A DNA stretch of 64,000 nucleotides, from assembly GCA_030704615.1 (NCBI GenBank), contig CM060733.1:63490001-63554000 (forward strand), in the 5' to 3' direction. Every line of letters begins with the position of its first letter. The first letter of the stretch is position 1. Below are positions 10,401 to 21,652 of the stretch, in pieces. The notes below the pieces were generated by a model that did not search any database, had not been told where the DNA came from, and saw only the letters and a program-made list of their open reading frames with translations. Source of the DNA: Takakia lepidozioides. Taxonomy: Eukaryota > Streptophyta > Takakiopsida > Takakiales > Takakiaceae. The position numbers and the translations under genes were made by a program.

Positions 10401-12420
10401 TTCTCTGTTGTGAAGCAGCAAGCACACTGAGTTGAAGGGCAGACAGTCTTTGTTGCTCGTACAGCTTCACGACTTGCTGGAGGTTTGCTTGCTCCTCTTC
10501 CAACCTACCCCGACATTACCAGAAAGATATAAGAGAGGCTTGATGACTACAGTTCCAAATTCTGGTACTGGTTTGATCGTCTGATCTCCCACAGGAATCC
10601 ATAATGCAAATGCCAAGGATAATCAAATAATCTTGAAACAAATGTTGGAAGTTCTCCACATTAAAACAATGCTGTTGCTTGAGATAATGTCTACGCAAAG
10701 GTCGGGTGACATTGCAGCTGCTAGATTTCTGGCATGCAGGGAACCTTCAACAATGAAAGTTCTCTCTTCTGCAACAAGATAAAAAATGTTCGTCAAACTT
10801 CCTTATATGACACAACACCAAGCCCAGCCTTACAAGGGGAATATTTGCAAGCAGATGTGGATTTACCTAGGAGATGCCATCTGACAGGATGGAGAATGTG
10901 CCTCTCAAATGGAATGGAGTCCTGGATCTTCTACATTGTACTTAGTCATAATTAACTTCTAGAATAGTAGGATATGTGCAAACCTTTGGCAAACCTGAGT
11001 CAGATTCTGTGAATAACTGCGTGCCTTCTGCAGCTTTGCAAGCAGCACCCGCTGCCCTTCCACCGCTGAAGTTCGCTTCTCCATCTCGACCTGCTATCAT
11101 CGTTATTTCCACGATCCTTGACTAGAACTGATCTTTGCTTTTGTGCAAGATACACACAACTAAAACAATAGCCTCCTGACAGATTTCAACAACATCTTCC
11201 ACCCTGTCTGCAGCGAGGGACTTTCAGAGGTCCAAAGAAGTCCAGGCAAAGATGACACAGGTGGAAACCTGAATGTGTGTAAATAAAACTTGATTTACTG
11301 TTTGACATCTTGAGTTGGTGATATTTGCCTCAAATAGTCCGGAAGTCTTCATACAGCTGGAGTTGCAAATTAACACAGCATCCTAAAGGATTGGATCAGT
11401 GCACCAATTGCAAACTGATCTCCTTTGTTGCCTCTCATATATGTCTCTCTCTCCCTCTCTCTTGTGCCATAAGGCTACGGCAAACAACGTCTTATGAGTA
11501 CAATCTCTTGTGCCATAATAAACCCTGGTGGGCACAAACCTCACAAAAGGCTCTGGGAGGTTAGTTTCCCATGGGGTCAATGGCCATAAGGCGATGGCAG
11601 GCCAACATTCGCAGGGAACGGTATGAGTACCTTGTGCCATAATACCCAAAGAGCAGGCGGCCTGAAGACAATATCCATTTTCTGATACAATGTCTGGGGT
11701 ATTCAGGACCATCAAGAACAGAGTCCCTGCACCTCAAGTTCACCAACCTTCAAATTCTCGAGGCTGAGCCTAAAGCCCTGGCCCTGTTGGGGTCTATTTG
11801 CTGGGCAGCTCGGGGTCTATGGCCACAAGGGTACGCCAAACAACGTCTTACTAGTAAATTCTCGTGCCATAGATCTCGACAGAATTACTGAAAGTGCAGG
11901 CTCAGCTGCATGTGTCACATCCATTGCAAGCTGGAGGGCTAAGAGAGCAGTGCTGCAGTTAACCTCACACTTTCTAGTTGATGCCACTGTCAGTCTATGA
12001 ATCCAATTACCCTTGTAATTGTCTTCAGCTTTCTGCCACTAATATGGGAATTTTGTGCAGAACGGAGGGACTGCATCCTATGGGACTGTCCTCAAGGTTG
12101 ATCAAATCAAACAATCTTTAGGAACAGTCAATAAGTAGTCTCCCTTGCTCTAACTCTTTGTTCATCTTTCTGGGCCTTGTCTCTCAGTGGATGCAGAACT
12201 GATCAGTTTGTCCCTCTCTTAGAACTCCTACAGAGGTATGATTTCACCCACCTTCAGTGCAGACTGGAGCTGCAAGAGTTTGGAGCGCACATCAGCAAGC
12301 TCTGTGGACTTTGCTTGAAGGGCTTGCTCACATTGCACTATGTTGGCTTGCAAGCTGTGCACTTTGGCAGTTTCCTCAGACAGATAGGTTTGCAGTTGCA
12401 AGCCACCTGCGGCTACATTC
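10400..12420 (-). CDS. Coiled-coil exons, probable 3' part of the Kelch gene
   Basis: Three minus-strand pieces read as heptad-rich coiled coil and are bounded by plausible splice sites. One lies at about 12254-12411 (acceptor GTAGCCGCAG, contains LSEETAKVHSLQANIVQCEQ). One lies at about 11000-11090 (EMEKRTSAVEGQRVLLAKLQ, acceptor GATAGCAG). One lies at about 10405-10505 (LEEEQANLQQVVKLYEQQRL). Their strand and order fit a C-terminal coiled coil after the Kelch repeats, as in Tea1-like Kelch/coiled-coil proteins. The exact exon chain and the stop codon were not resolved. A LINE fragment on the other strand occupies one intron. Confidence 0.5.
11470..11880 (+). mobile_element. LINE 3'-end fragments
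   Basis: At 11645-11870 the plus strand encodes RPEDNIHFLIQCLGYSG and then AEPKALALLGSICWA, the zinc-knuckle (zf-RVT) tail of a non-LTR reverse transcriptase. It ends in the motif GGCCACAAGG...CAAACAACGTCTTA. A second copy of this terminal motif lies at about 11470-11510, so two 3' ends are stacked. Related pieces occur at 28.2, 47.9 and 52.6 kb. Confidence 0.65.
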
Positions 12421-12612
12421 CAATTCCCACCGGTTTTCACCCATCAAATCGTAAAAGTTCCCTGCCACACACTTGCTCAAATCTGATCATAGGTCCCGCT
12501 GCATGTTCGACCCAAGAATGCATATCCTGCTAGCTTTGCCATGATTTAAGCAAACATCGTGATCACAAATCACTGCTCTTGTCTCATCAAATGGGACTTC
12601 TCCACAGAACTT

Positions 12613-14651
12613 CTAGTGTGGTGGATATGCATTCATTATGCCCCGAAAGAATGTCAAAAGTGCAGCTGGACACGCCTGCCTGCTGGCTCTCACAATGTGT
12701 GAAATCAATATCATGCCATTCCTTTTATTAGCCGAAAGCAACAGAACAAACACCCTTAAATTATAAGTATCAGGCATATATCCCTCTATCATTGCAGGAT
12801 GTAAATCACTGACCAAGCGGGACATATTCTTCACTTGTTTGCTCACTTGGAAAGGAAGATTGACTGCATCAAAGAGCTTACCAGCGGCATTTTCTACGAA
12901 GAGCACATCTTGCAAGGCTCCTTGCTCATGGACACCCCCAAATATTACCAGGCGTTGCCCAGCCCCAACCATCGTGTGCATCGACCGTCCATAAGCCCTT
13001 TGTTCACTTATATTATCCACAGCCATGTCATCCTTTGTAGATCCTATAATTGCCCACCGTTTCCACACTCGAGTATGGGTATCTAGGCTGTAGAAGTCCT
13101 CCAGATACATTCTTCCGTCATACCCTCCATACACAACTAGGTGTCTTCCAACAGCTGTAAGTGCATGCTGCCGTCTTGGCAAGGGCAAGTCTCCATACGT
13201 CTCGACACACTCCCAGACCATAAATTCAAGATCCAAGGAGTGTAGGTCTGCAAAATGCTCCTTCCCATTGTAACCCCCAAATACAAACATCTGTTTGTCT
13301 ACCACTGCTGCGCCATGGCCGCGGCGTGGAGATGGGGGCACCCCAACATAATCTGGAGAAGTCCATTTCATCGACAGCACATCAAGCATCCAGGTCTCAT
13401 TCAGGTGGCCCACACATGATCGATAGCCCCCAAACACAATCATGTATCGCCCATCTTGGGTCATACAGCAGGTGTGATGCGAGAAGGGAGCAGGCTGTGC
13501 ACCCATTCGCTGCCTCTCTGGCTGCGACCACTCACATGACACTGCAACCATGCCACCTTTCTCAAGTTCTTGGACCAAGCGTTAATGTCTTTATTAGGTC
13601 AATTCATGAGTTACATATATTTATTAATAGCGCTTGAGATAACTTTGAGAACTGAGAAGACGGGGACTAACATCCTTGATCAGAGAAGGTGAGCAAGGAC
13701 GTGTCAGCAAACTCATAGACCCCATCAAAGCCTCCAAAAAGCAGCATCTTGTTGTTGCCAAATGCGCAGGCACTGTGATTCCGCATACGTGGTGGGGATA
13801 CACTGCCTGGTGTCACTGAAGCTGCAGGTATCTTCCAGCACATTTCAACTATAACCTCAACCCCAGAACCAACCATGGATTTGTCAGTGATGTGCTCCAT
13901 ATACTCCATCACAACAAATACTTCTCCTTCCACAGAAAGCACGAAGGTCTCTTTGGTAGAGGAACTTTACATGGCAACCATCTCATCTCAGATGTAAGTT
14001 TGAAGCAACAGGGTATTAGATTCTACTGGCACTACAGACAAAAACTGAAAGGCAAATTCACTTGGACATATTTTCAAGGAAAGATTACATATTTCTGCTT
14101 CCACCAAATTCAGTTGGCTTCTTTCAGAACATCCAGTCAGAAGGGACTGCTGTGGGGCTCCCTAATGTCATCCAATTAAAACAGAAGGCCTAAAAGGATC
14201 TGATACCAAAGTTCTCGACATGCATACCAAATAGAACCTGCCACCAATATTTTGAGGATTTTAATTCATAGCTTTATACTTAAGTGCAAACAAGGTGCGA
14301 TTTAGTTACTTGATAGATGCCAGTTTTGCTGCTTGGCTCTGCCTAGTTCCTTGAACTCAAATCAAAATTGGAGACTTCAACTTCATCACGGAATAGAGCT
14401 TGAACACAGACAGACGCTTCTTGAACATAGGCATATATTGCTACAAGAAAAGTCTTGAGTGTCAGGCAGCCCTTGCATACCAGAATCAAAAAGTAGGACA
14501 TCATTGAAACATTCCCGCCCATTGTAACCCCCAAAGATTACAGTGTATGGTGCATTTGTCAGGCCGAGGGAAAGAGACACTGCAGAATGGCCCGCACGAG
14601 GGGCAGGTGACCACTTGCCCTCCATTACTGGCCAGCTCCACCTCAGATCCG
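12613..14651 (-). CDS. Kelch-repeat protein gene (several exons)
   Basis: Three minus-strand blocks carry Kelch blades. The first, 14651 to 14481, starts after a GATTGCAG acceptor, encodes SPAPRAGHSAVSL and VIFGGYNGRECFNDV, and ends at a GTATGC donor. The second, about 13942-13667, encodes PPRMRNHSACAFGNNKMLLF and GGFDGVYEFAD. The third, 13578-12613, holds about four blades with FGGYRS, FGGYNGKEHFADLHSLDLE, YGGYDGRMYLEDFYSLDTH and FGGVHEQGALQDV. Together they make about six blades, enough for a beta-propeller. Kelch propellers mediate protein-protein binding. With the coiled-coil exons downstream the architecture resembles Tea1-like or Rab9-effector-like Kelch proteins. Whether this is a separate gene or the 3' half of the Sfi1-like gene upstream is unresolved. 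The start codon was not found. Confidence 0.75.
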
Positions 14652-15269
14652 CTGCAATCCACCACAGCTTCGGAATTAGATTTCAAGAGTTCCATCCGTT
14701 TATATGGATTCAAGTGGAGGTGGGAATGGCGTATCTTCACTAATGAGATTGAGCTGGCATGGTTGGCAGTGTGGCTATCACCTGTGCTTGGCATCATCAC
14801 TATTGATGTCAGATAAGCTATGTGAGCCCACCTTAGTAAAGCGTACCCAAGAATGGTTTCTCAACATATCCTTTGAGGATACAAGAAACGAAACCCTCTC
14901 CAGCTGGGCGACAATCTTCGTACCAAATTGCATGTCCCAGAGTCTGCCCGTCAGGTCTTTCTGATAAGAAGCATGGTCCTCGGTGGATCTCTCTCACAGA
15001 CAACAATGTCTTATTTGCAAGTTCGAGTGTTACTCAAGCTGGTCCAAACACGCTTGTGGCATCAAGAGCACAAGGGTGCAGGCATACTACAGTGGTCCAT
15101 TAGCCAACTGGTAGCAGCAGTGATACTTGCTTGGTGGAAATGGTAGACAAGGTTCCAGCATCCTTCTTCAAGCTTATGAATACAGCCCATGCACTGATTC
15201 TTGGAGCTACCACACAGTTAGAGAAATCTGATAAGGTTAACGATACATTGTGCAGTTGTACAGCATTTC

Positions 15270-18200
15270 TCAATGTGCTGAAAGCCAATGAATGAGCCTC
15301 CTCCCTTCCCGCTCCTGTGAGATAAGAAAATAGAGGACCAGCAACTGAGAAGAGTCTTCTGATCCGTTACCATCCAGGAAGCCCGAGGTCCATGAGGGGG
15401 TCCTGGCGATAGCAGCCCCTGCCATATCTATCATACGCAATCGCTCTGTTACAAACCCAGCCAAAAGCGTCTGCATCTCTCCGCACAGTTGGGTTCCACC
15501 AGCCAGCTGGGTTTCCAACACCTTTACCCTAGCCTCTGATTCATGAAGCTTTTCTTCAGCTTTTATCCTCCTGCAATCCAGCAGTCTTGCTGTCAAATTT
15601 GTTACTATTGTTGACAGTGATTAGTAACAAGTAGCATCATTCGTGGCTTTCTTCAAGGACCGTTGGCTTTGGGTACAACAGGCAAAACAAAAGTTGACAA
15701 ACTCACCGTCAGCTATCAACCCCACCCAACCCGTATCAGTTACCTGCAGACTGCAGTGTACGCAAGCCATGACGAGTAGAGCTTCTGCAGCCGCCTGTTT
15801 TTGGATTGCATATGTAAGCGCTTGACCCAACCCCAGCGTTCCTGCTTGCTCCGCACCTGGTGTAGCCATGAACCGACTACTGTGACCCTGGCCACCACCA
15901 TAAAAAATCCAGAAACTACTAAGCATAAATTATATTGTGGGCACATCTACAGTTTCCTGATCCATCACTCACCAATTACTCCTTACAATGCAAGTAAGGA
16001 GTAAACTCCAGACTAATATTCAAGGTATCCAATTGAAAGAATGTTTTACAAGGGTTACTTACCATGTATCAAACCATCATCATCATCCATAGCCGTGACT
16101 AGCTGCTAACTACGCAGTGACTTGTCAGCTTCTGGAGAATTGTTCTTGGTGGCTTGAATTTACAAGGGCATTTGTCTGCAGAGTTCAGGGCTACTAAGCA
16201 GGTATTCATCCATCACTGTAGATGAGGTGGTTGCTAAAGATTTTGTCATACAAGGAAGCAGCTGAGTAGATAGGGATTGTTGTACAAACAATATGCCCAA
16301 AATATAGGTACATGTTTATACAAGTATCCTCACACTGAGTATCTGTTAGAGTTCTGGATGTAGCACAAAACTCCATCCTGATGTTGCTAACACTTCAGAG
16401 GTAGAGCAAAGTAGTCAAAATTATTTTTATTCTACTAGCAGGACACACTGCTGAAGCAACTAAATACATTTCATTTTAGCTTTGTCTCTAGCTCATCAGA
16501 CAAAGTATCAAACGTGCATCATAATGCATAAGTGACTGCTACAACTCTCACTTCATCAGCTCCCAACAGTGGATGTGGATTAGCATGCCATATGTTTATG
16601 CAAGCGGGTGGGTATAGTTCACCCATGGATATTGTATTTGATCGTCATGTATTGACTGATAAGATTCCTGCCCACATCAAACTCTGAGCTGACACAGTTA
16701 TGTAAGATACCATGTCATCCTTCCCAACTAGAATGCTGCATTTTAGGAGGTCTCTGAAGGAGTAAGCTCAAACATGCTTTCCTGCACAGCCATACATAGA
16801 CTTCTAAAAGATCTGCAGCCATGTTGCCAACTAGACAGATTTCAAGCCCCTTGAACAATTTATTTTGAATTTGGTATGGCCGCAGCAGTCAGTCAGTGAA
16901 CAAACTCAGCAATGAGGACATTTTAACAGGCAGAATAGCAGAGGTATCACCTAATTTTGTATGAACGTCGAGCCTTCCAGTCTTCTATTATTTGCTTGTT
17001 CATCCACTTTTTCCTGATTGCCTGGAATGCCCATGCCATGCACCGCATCTCAATTCTGGTGATTAACCGTGTCCTCAGGGTCCTGGCTTCTCTTGTTCTC
17101 ATTACATACTGCCACCATTTCAGTAGGATTACCCATCTCAGTCTGCGTCCTTTGCGTTTCAGAAACCACACCAATCGTGTTGCCATCACACCTAACCATT
17201 GTACCCTTCCAATCCAGGTTTCCATGGCCACCTGCACCAAGAAGACTCGCTGCCGCTGCCTACCTACAGCCACAATTGCACAAGCACAAACGCGTATCCA
17301 TCATTTAACACAGAGAACTGATATGAACTGAGCAAGGTTGGGAATAAATGTGTGGTATAGTTCCGCTCTTGGGGTGTATGTTAGGGACAGGAAGGAACGG
17401 AAAGGAACTTTATAACGTCCAGAGGAAGCTAAAAAGAGCTTATTAGACAAAATGAAATGAAATGAAATGGTACTTCATAACGTCTGCGGCAAAAGAAAGA
17501 ATGACAAAAGAAAGAAATGGGCCCTCAGCAAGCAGCCCAAAAGCAAAAATCCAGAGATTCTTGAAGGTGGAAAGCCTCATGAAAGGCTTAAAGACTTTTA
17601 GGCTTTTACTCTGGCATCCAAGCTTTGCTATGGCCTGCCTCAACTGTGCAGTCTATGACTCTGAGAGGATCTGTCTGGAACAAGAAATCAACCCGTCACG
17701 TATGCATTCTATGAAAAAGACAATCCTCGAGATGAAACCTTACCCAGCTCCAAGTGTTTTGCTCTCTGCGTCTTCTCAACAACGAGGTGATGCCATCCCT
17801 CCAAGCACTCTCTAGCGACCCTTACGAACCTGAAGACTTCCACATTGATTCTAGTTTCCCTTGCCATGCCCACATTCAAATTTAATCCACGCCATGCTTT
17901 CCGAAGGTGACTGAAGTACAAAAATCGGATGGCTCTCTTGTCATTCAAGCTCTTCAAGGCCATCTGCACACAGTAGGATTGCCAGTGGACCACTACTAGT
18001 CGCAGTCGGTAGTGCGCCCAGTAGTCCATGAAATTGTGAAGTCTGTTGTTTGCCTCTTTTCTCAGCAAAGCACCTCTCCACCACATTCGAATAGAATAGA
18101 GGAGAAGAGTCTTTGTCCGATGCTGTGAGGCCCATGATTTGGATCGTGCACTATGCTGGATCTTTTCACAACCGGTCACAAACACAGCGAACCACTTCAT

Positions 18201-20478
18201 CAAGTTCCGTGCATGCCAGGACCTTTCTGCTTTGCGGAGGGCCTGCAAAGGTGCGATCCACAATCTGCTATGACAATTCACTCATCCATCAATGTAATTC
18301 ATGAGAGTACATATTGATTAGCTGGAAACTCTCACTTCACAGCAGAAAAACACTGATGGAATTTTAACATCAACTAAAAATGTCATCTTGACACTATATT
18401 ACAACATGGTGACAAACAACATACAGGGATCGACCTTGCACATAGAACAAATAAAGAGACTATGGCACCAGCAGGTTGACCCCTTATACTCTCTACATTT
18501 ATCAACCAAAATGATCAATTGGGCCAACCTCACCCAACCTTGAGGATAGTTTCAAGCTTTTTGTGACAACCAGTGCAGCCTGAGGACACATAAGGATTTT
18601 AACCTCTACCTAGTGAACAGACAGAGAATTAGTTCTTGCCCGCTTTCTCCTGGATTTGTCGCAGAAGTGCCGCCAGGCACATAAAGTCGCATGCAGGTGC
18701 TTGCTGCGAGCCATGACTTGCATTTGCTCTATGAGGCGTGCTCGCATGTCACGTGCTTTGGCCAGCAGCATTGCCTCTGCCTTGCCTTTTTGGAGAGTCT
18801 CAAGCAGTATCTTTCGCTCTTCCTGTGCTTGAGCTCTATACTCCATAGCGTCTCTCCCTGCCTACACCCACCACTTCTTCCACCATCTAAATTACGTTTG
18901 TAAATATGAGTGTGACGGTTTTACATAGACATAGTCCATTGGCAGGGCAACAGGGGCCAAAAATCTGTCATTTTGTCTCAACTCTTGAACCATGCAAAAT
19001 TTCCAAGCCAGGCAGTTGTGGATCCCAAACAAAATTTTAGATATTTAACAACACCCAGTCTACTGAACTATACCAAATTTCCGAACCAAGCAGTGTGGAT
19101 CCCAAGAAGCTTCGTGTTCATGATGAATGGCAATCTTCTTTAATAATAAAACCGACACACAGATGACCACCCCTCAACAGTAGAGAGGGCAGTCTGTGCA
19201 GTTGGTCTACAGGATTCTGACGCTGCAGCTCTTTTTAAAACTGTACTACAAAGTGGCAGGTGAGGATCTACCCGAGTGAGAAGATGCTGCAGTTTCTGGT
19301 TGCGGTTCTCAAGCTCCAGCAATGCCGTATTCTTTTGCCATTCCCAACGTGATGAAGACGAGGTATCCTGCATTTTCTTAACATTTGACATGATCATGAT
19401 TTGAGCGATTTGGTGACCAGACCTTAAGACTTTTATGGCTGGACACTCAACATCTACAGAAGGAAATCGTAGTTATAGGTTGATTGAATGTTTTCAACCC
19501 CCCTTGAAAGAGTCGTACTGACATTTAAGTGCACATTCATTATAGAGGTCTGCTTGGGACATGAAGAGTGGCAATCGAAGGCAAGGGAGACTTGGAGGAC
19601 CACGTGGGCTGACAGCAATTGTTGGTTAGAGATATCCCTGTGCATATGCATATTGCTCAGACAAGGGTCTATTTCCTTCAATTTAAGCATAGCGTTGAAC
19701 TCATGTAGTCTCGCTAGTAACAAGTACGAGAGTGATGGCGGAATGGGCCGTCACTCAACTAAGTTAGATATTATGTTTTGGACAACCTCGTAACATTTCA
19801 CCTCGTCCTAACGGCACTCCAACGTTGGATTTATCAGTCTGCTCACCTGACTTGCAGCCCACAGTGTCTCACTGAAGGGAAGCACCAGCTTGACGAGAGT
19901 CTGCTTTGAAAGGGCATTGTCAGTGGCATCCAAAACACTGTCATGAACCTTCTCCCTCTGTCGCATCTCCCTCGGTGTCTCCTACAGTCGAGACAGACTG
20001 GATGTTTTACAAGCAATATGATTAACCGTCTGCACACCGCTTTTGCTCTGAGGGTTCTGCACATCTCTGAGAATTTTGGAGAACCTGTAAGGTAAGGGGC
20101 GACTAACTCTTTTTATTGAGCATAAGGGGCGCGCCAGATAACACACACACAGTATGGTCGCGAGTTCGCATGTTCGTCATCTAGTCCCATCCAGGTCCTT
20201 GTAATTGTCTTCCTGCGACCATACCGTACTATGCACAGAAGAGGCACATGAAGATCCCTGAAAACATCTAAACAACAGCACAAGTAAAAAAGCACCTGAG
20301 AAAAAACAGTGCTCTTGCTGGTAGATTTGGAACCGATGGCTTCGGGCTGACCAGAGTCAGGTTGTGCTGGTTTTTGGTCAAAATAGGCCCGCTCTCCGGC
20401 CACAAACATCTGTAAGTGTGTCCTGGGATAGCGCCCTGATGTTCTAGCCCCTCCTCTTTCTAACATCGGTGATGCCAT
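15270..20478 (-). CDS. Tryptophan-rich Sfi1/centrin-binding-like protein gene (multi-exon)
   Basis: The first exon starts at ATG 20478 (MASPMLERGGARTSGRYP...) and ends at 20296 with a CAG|GTGC donor. Later minus-strand exons are about 19983-19851, 19378-19270 (coiled coil, WEWQKNTALLELENRN), 18860-18610, 18248-17720, 17230-16949, 15870-15746 and 15547-15300 (coiled coil, RIKAEEKLHESEARVKVLET). The middle exons have basic helices with a tryptophan about every 25-35 residues: ATLCAWRHFCDKSRRKR, LMKWFAVFVTGCEK, FMDYWAHYRLRLVVVHWQSY, ILLKWWQYVMRTREAR, LYSSWLAYTAVCR. This matches the loose Sfi1 repeat, which binds centrin along a helix in centrosomes and basal bodies. A role in the sperm basal apparatus is inferred from the family and the IFT52 neighbour. 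Exon ends are approximate. One block (about 20064-19985) shows an in-frame TAG. Confidence 0.55.
17390..17560 (-). repeat. Dispersed repeat with (AAATG)n end
   Basis: AAATGAAATGAAATG followed by GTACTTCATAACGTCTGCGG and, further on, GGGCCCTC. The same order in the opposite orientation recurs near 23.5 and 27.4 kb. Confidence 0.5.
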
Positions 20479-21652
20479 AGTATCACAAAGACATTGAAGC
20501 TAACCCAAAACGTGATGCACTGGTACAATCTCCTCATAAGCCCATTATTTGGGCCAGGTGGAGTTTACACTATGGAGGTAATCACACCAGACACTTGAAT
20601 GAATGGAGACGACGAACAAAAGAGGCCATGGCTGGCATGGCATTTTGAAAGTTCGTTATACATCAGAGAACGGCAGGTTTCACTAACCATATTTACTTAC
20701 AAATGGTTGTCCTAGCACATGAACATCGCCTCGTGGTTTGGGGAGAAGATTATAGCCAATCCAACTCTGGAAGGAAAGGAAGTCATTGGGTAAAGCTTTC
20801 AGCTAACGTCATATATAGGAAAGAGCTTTTGAATCATAGGGAGTTCCAAGAAACTGTAACTGAAAAGATGGCTGTATACATTTGAGTGATGGAAGAGTGA
20901 GCAATGGATGGCTAGATGGATACGTAGATCATTCACTGGAACGTCTGTGACTAGTGTGGATCAAACAGGCAATCAGTATTGGCTGTGTGCTAAACTGCAG
21001 GGTCGCTACCTAATGCAGCAGCGCTACCCAAATTTCCGGCTTAATCAGCATGTAGGTAACCAACTGCCTTCTTTCAAGTTCCCAAGAACGTGACCTACTG
21101 TGGGTTCTTTGGGGGTGTAGAATTGAAGTGCGAGAAATTCACCTTGGGTATAAATTGGAAAAAAACGAATTTCTCGCACCAATTTCGTTGAGAGATGAGA
21201 CGGCTTGTAGGCCTAAAAGCATGGCTCACGAAAGGCATTGCATGATGCGACAGGAAAGCAAGCTGGAAGTGGTGAGAGTAATAGCGAGGATTTCTTCACA
21301 GTACCGTGTGCGCATAGCTTTTGGGTGTAGCTATGGCAACAACAGCTTGAGAATCTTCCCCCCGAAGTTTTTGATTGTTATCTCCCCGTATTTCTCTGCT
21401 CTATGATCTATGATCTGTCCACTGTCTCCAGGAAGAGCGAAAAGCATGCCTTGCAAGGAGTAACGATCGCAGAACCCACAAACGCAATCACCATGAGATG
21501 GGGTAATCCAGAGTATGATAAGAATGGTAACCAAACCCCAAAGCAAACATGTGACAGTTCCACTTCTTCCGACATATCTATCCTTATTTGGAGCCATTTT
21601 CTCTTGAAGACCTTCGTTCTACTTTACTCGCTCGATTGTTGTAGGAAGACGG
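20479..21652. promoter_or_regulatory. Head-to-head intergenic region between the Sfi1-like gene and IFT52
   Basis: These 1.17 kb separate two divergently read genes and must hold both promoters. No TATA box or RFX-type X-box could be assigned. The only clear structure is a 13-bp inverted repeat GTGCGAGAAATTC (21128-21140) / GAATTTCTCGCAC (21167-21179) with a 26-bp loop. Confidence 0.45.

Noticed and set aside
15100-15288. Candidate extra exon between the Sfi1-like and Kelch genes
   Set aside because: Has an acceptor-like TTTCAG but no tryptophan-repeat, coiled-coil or Kelch pattern, so it could not be tied to either gene.
20479-21652. RFX-type X-box for ciliary gene control
   Set aside because: No convincing GTNRCC-RGYAAC match was found; weak half-sites occur by chance.
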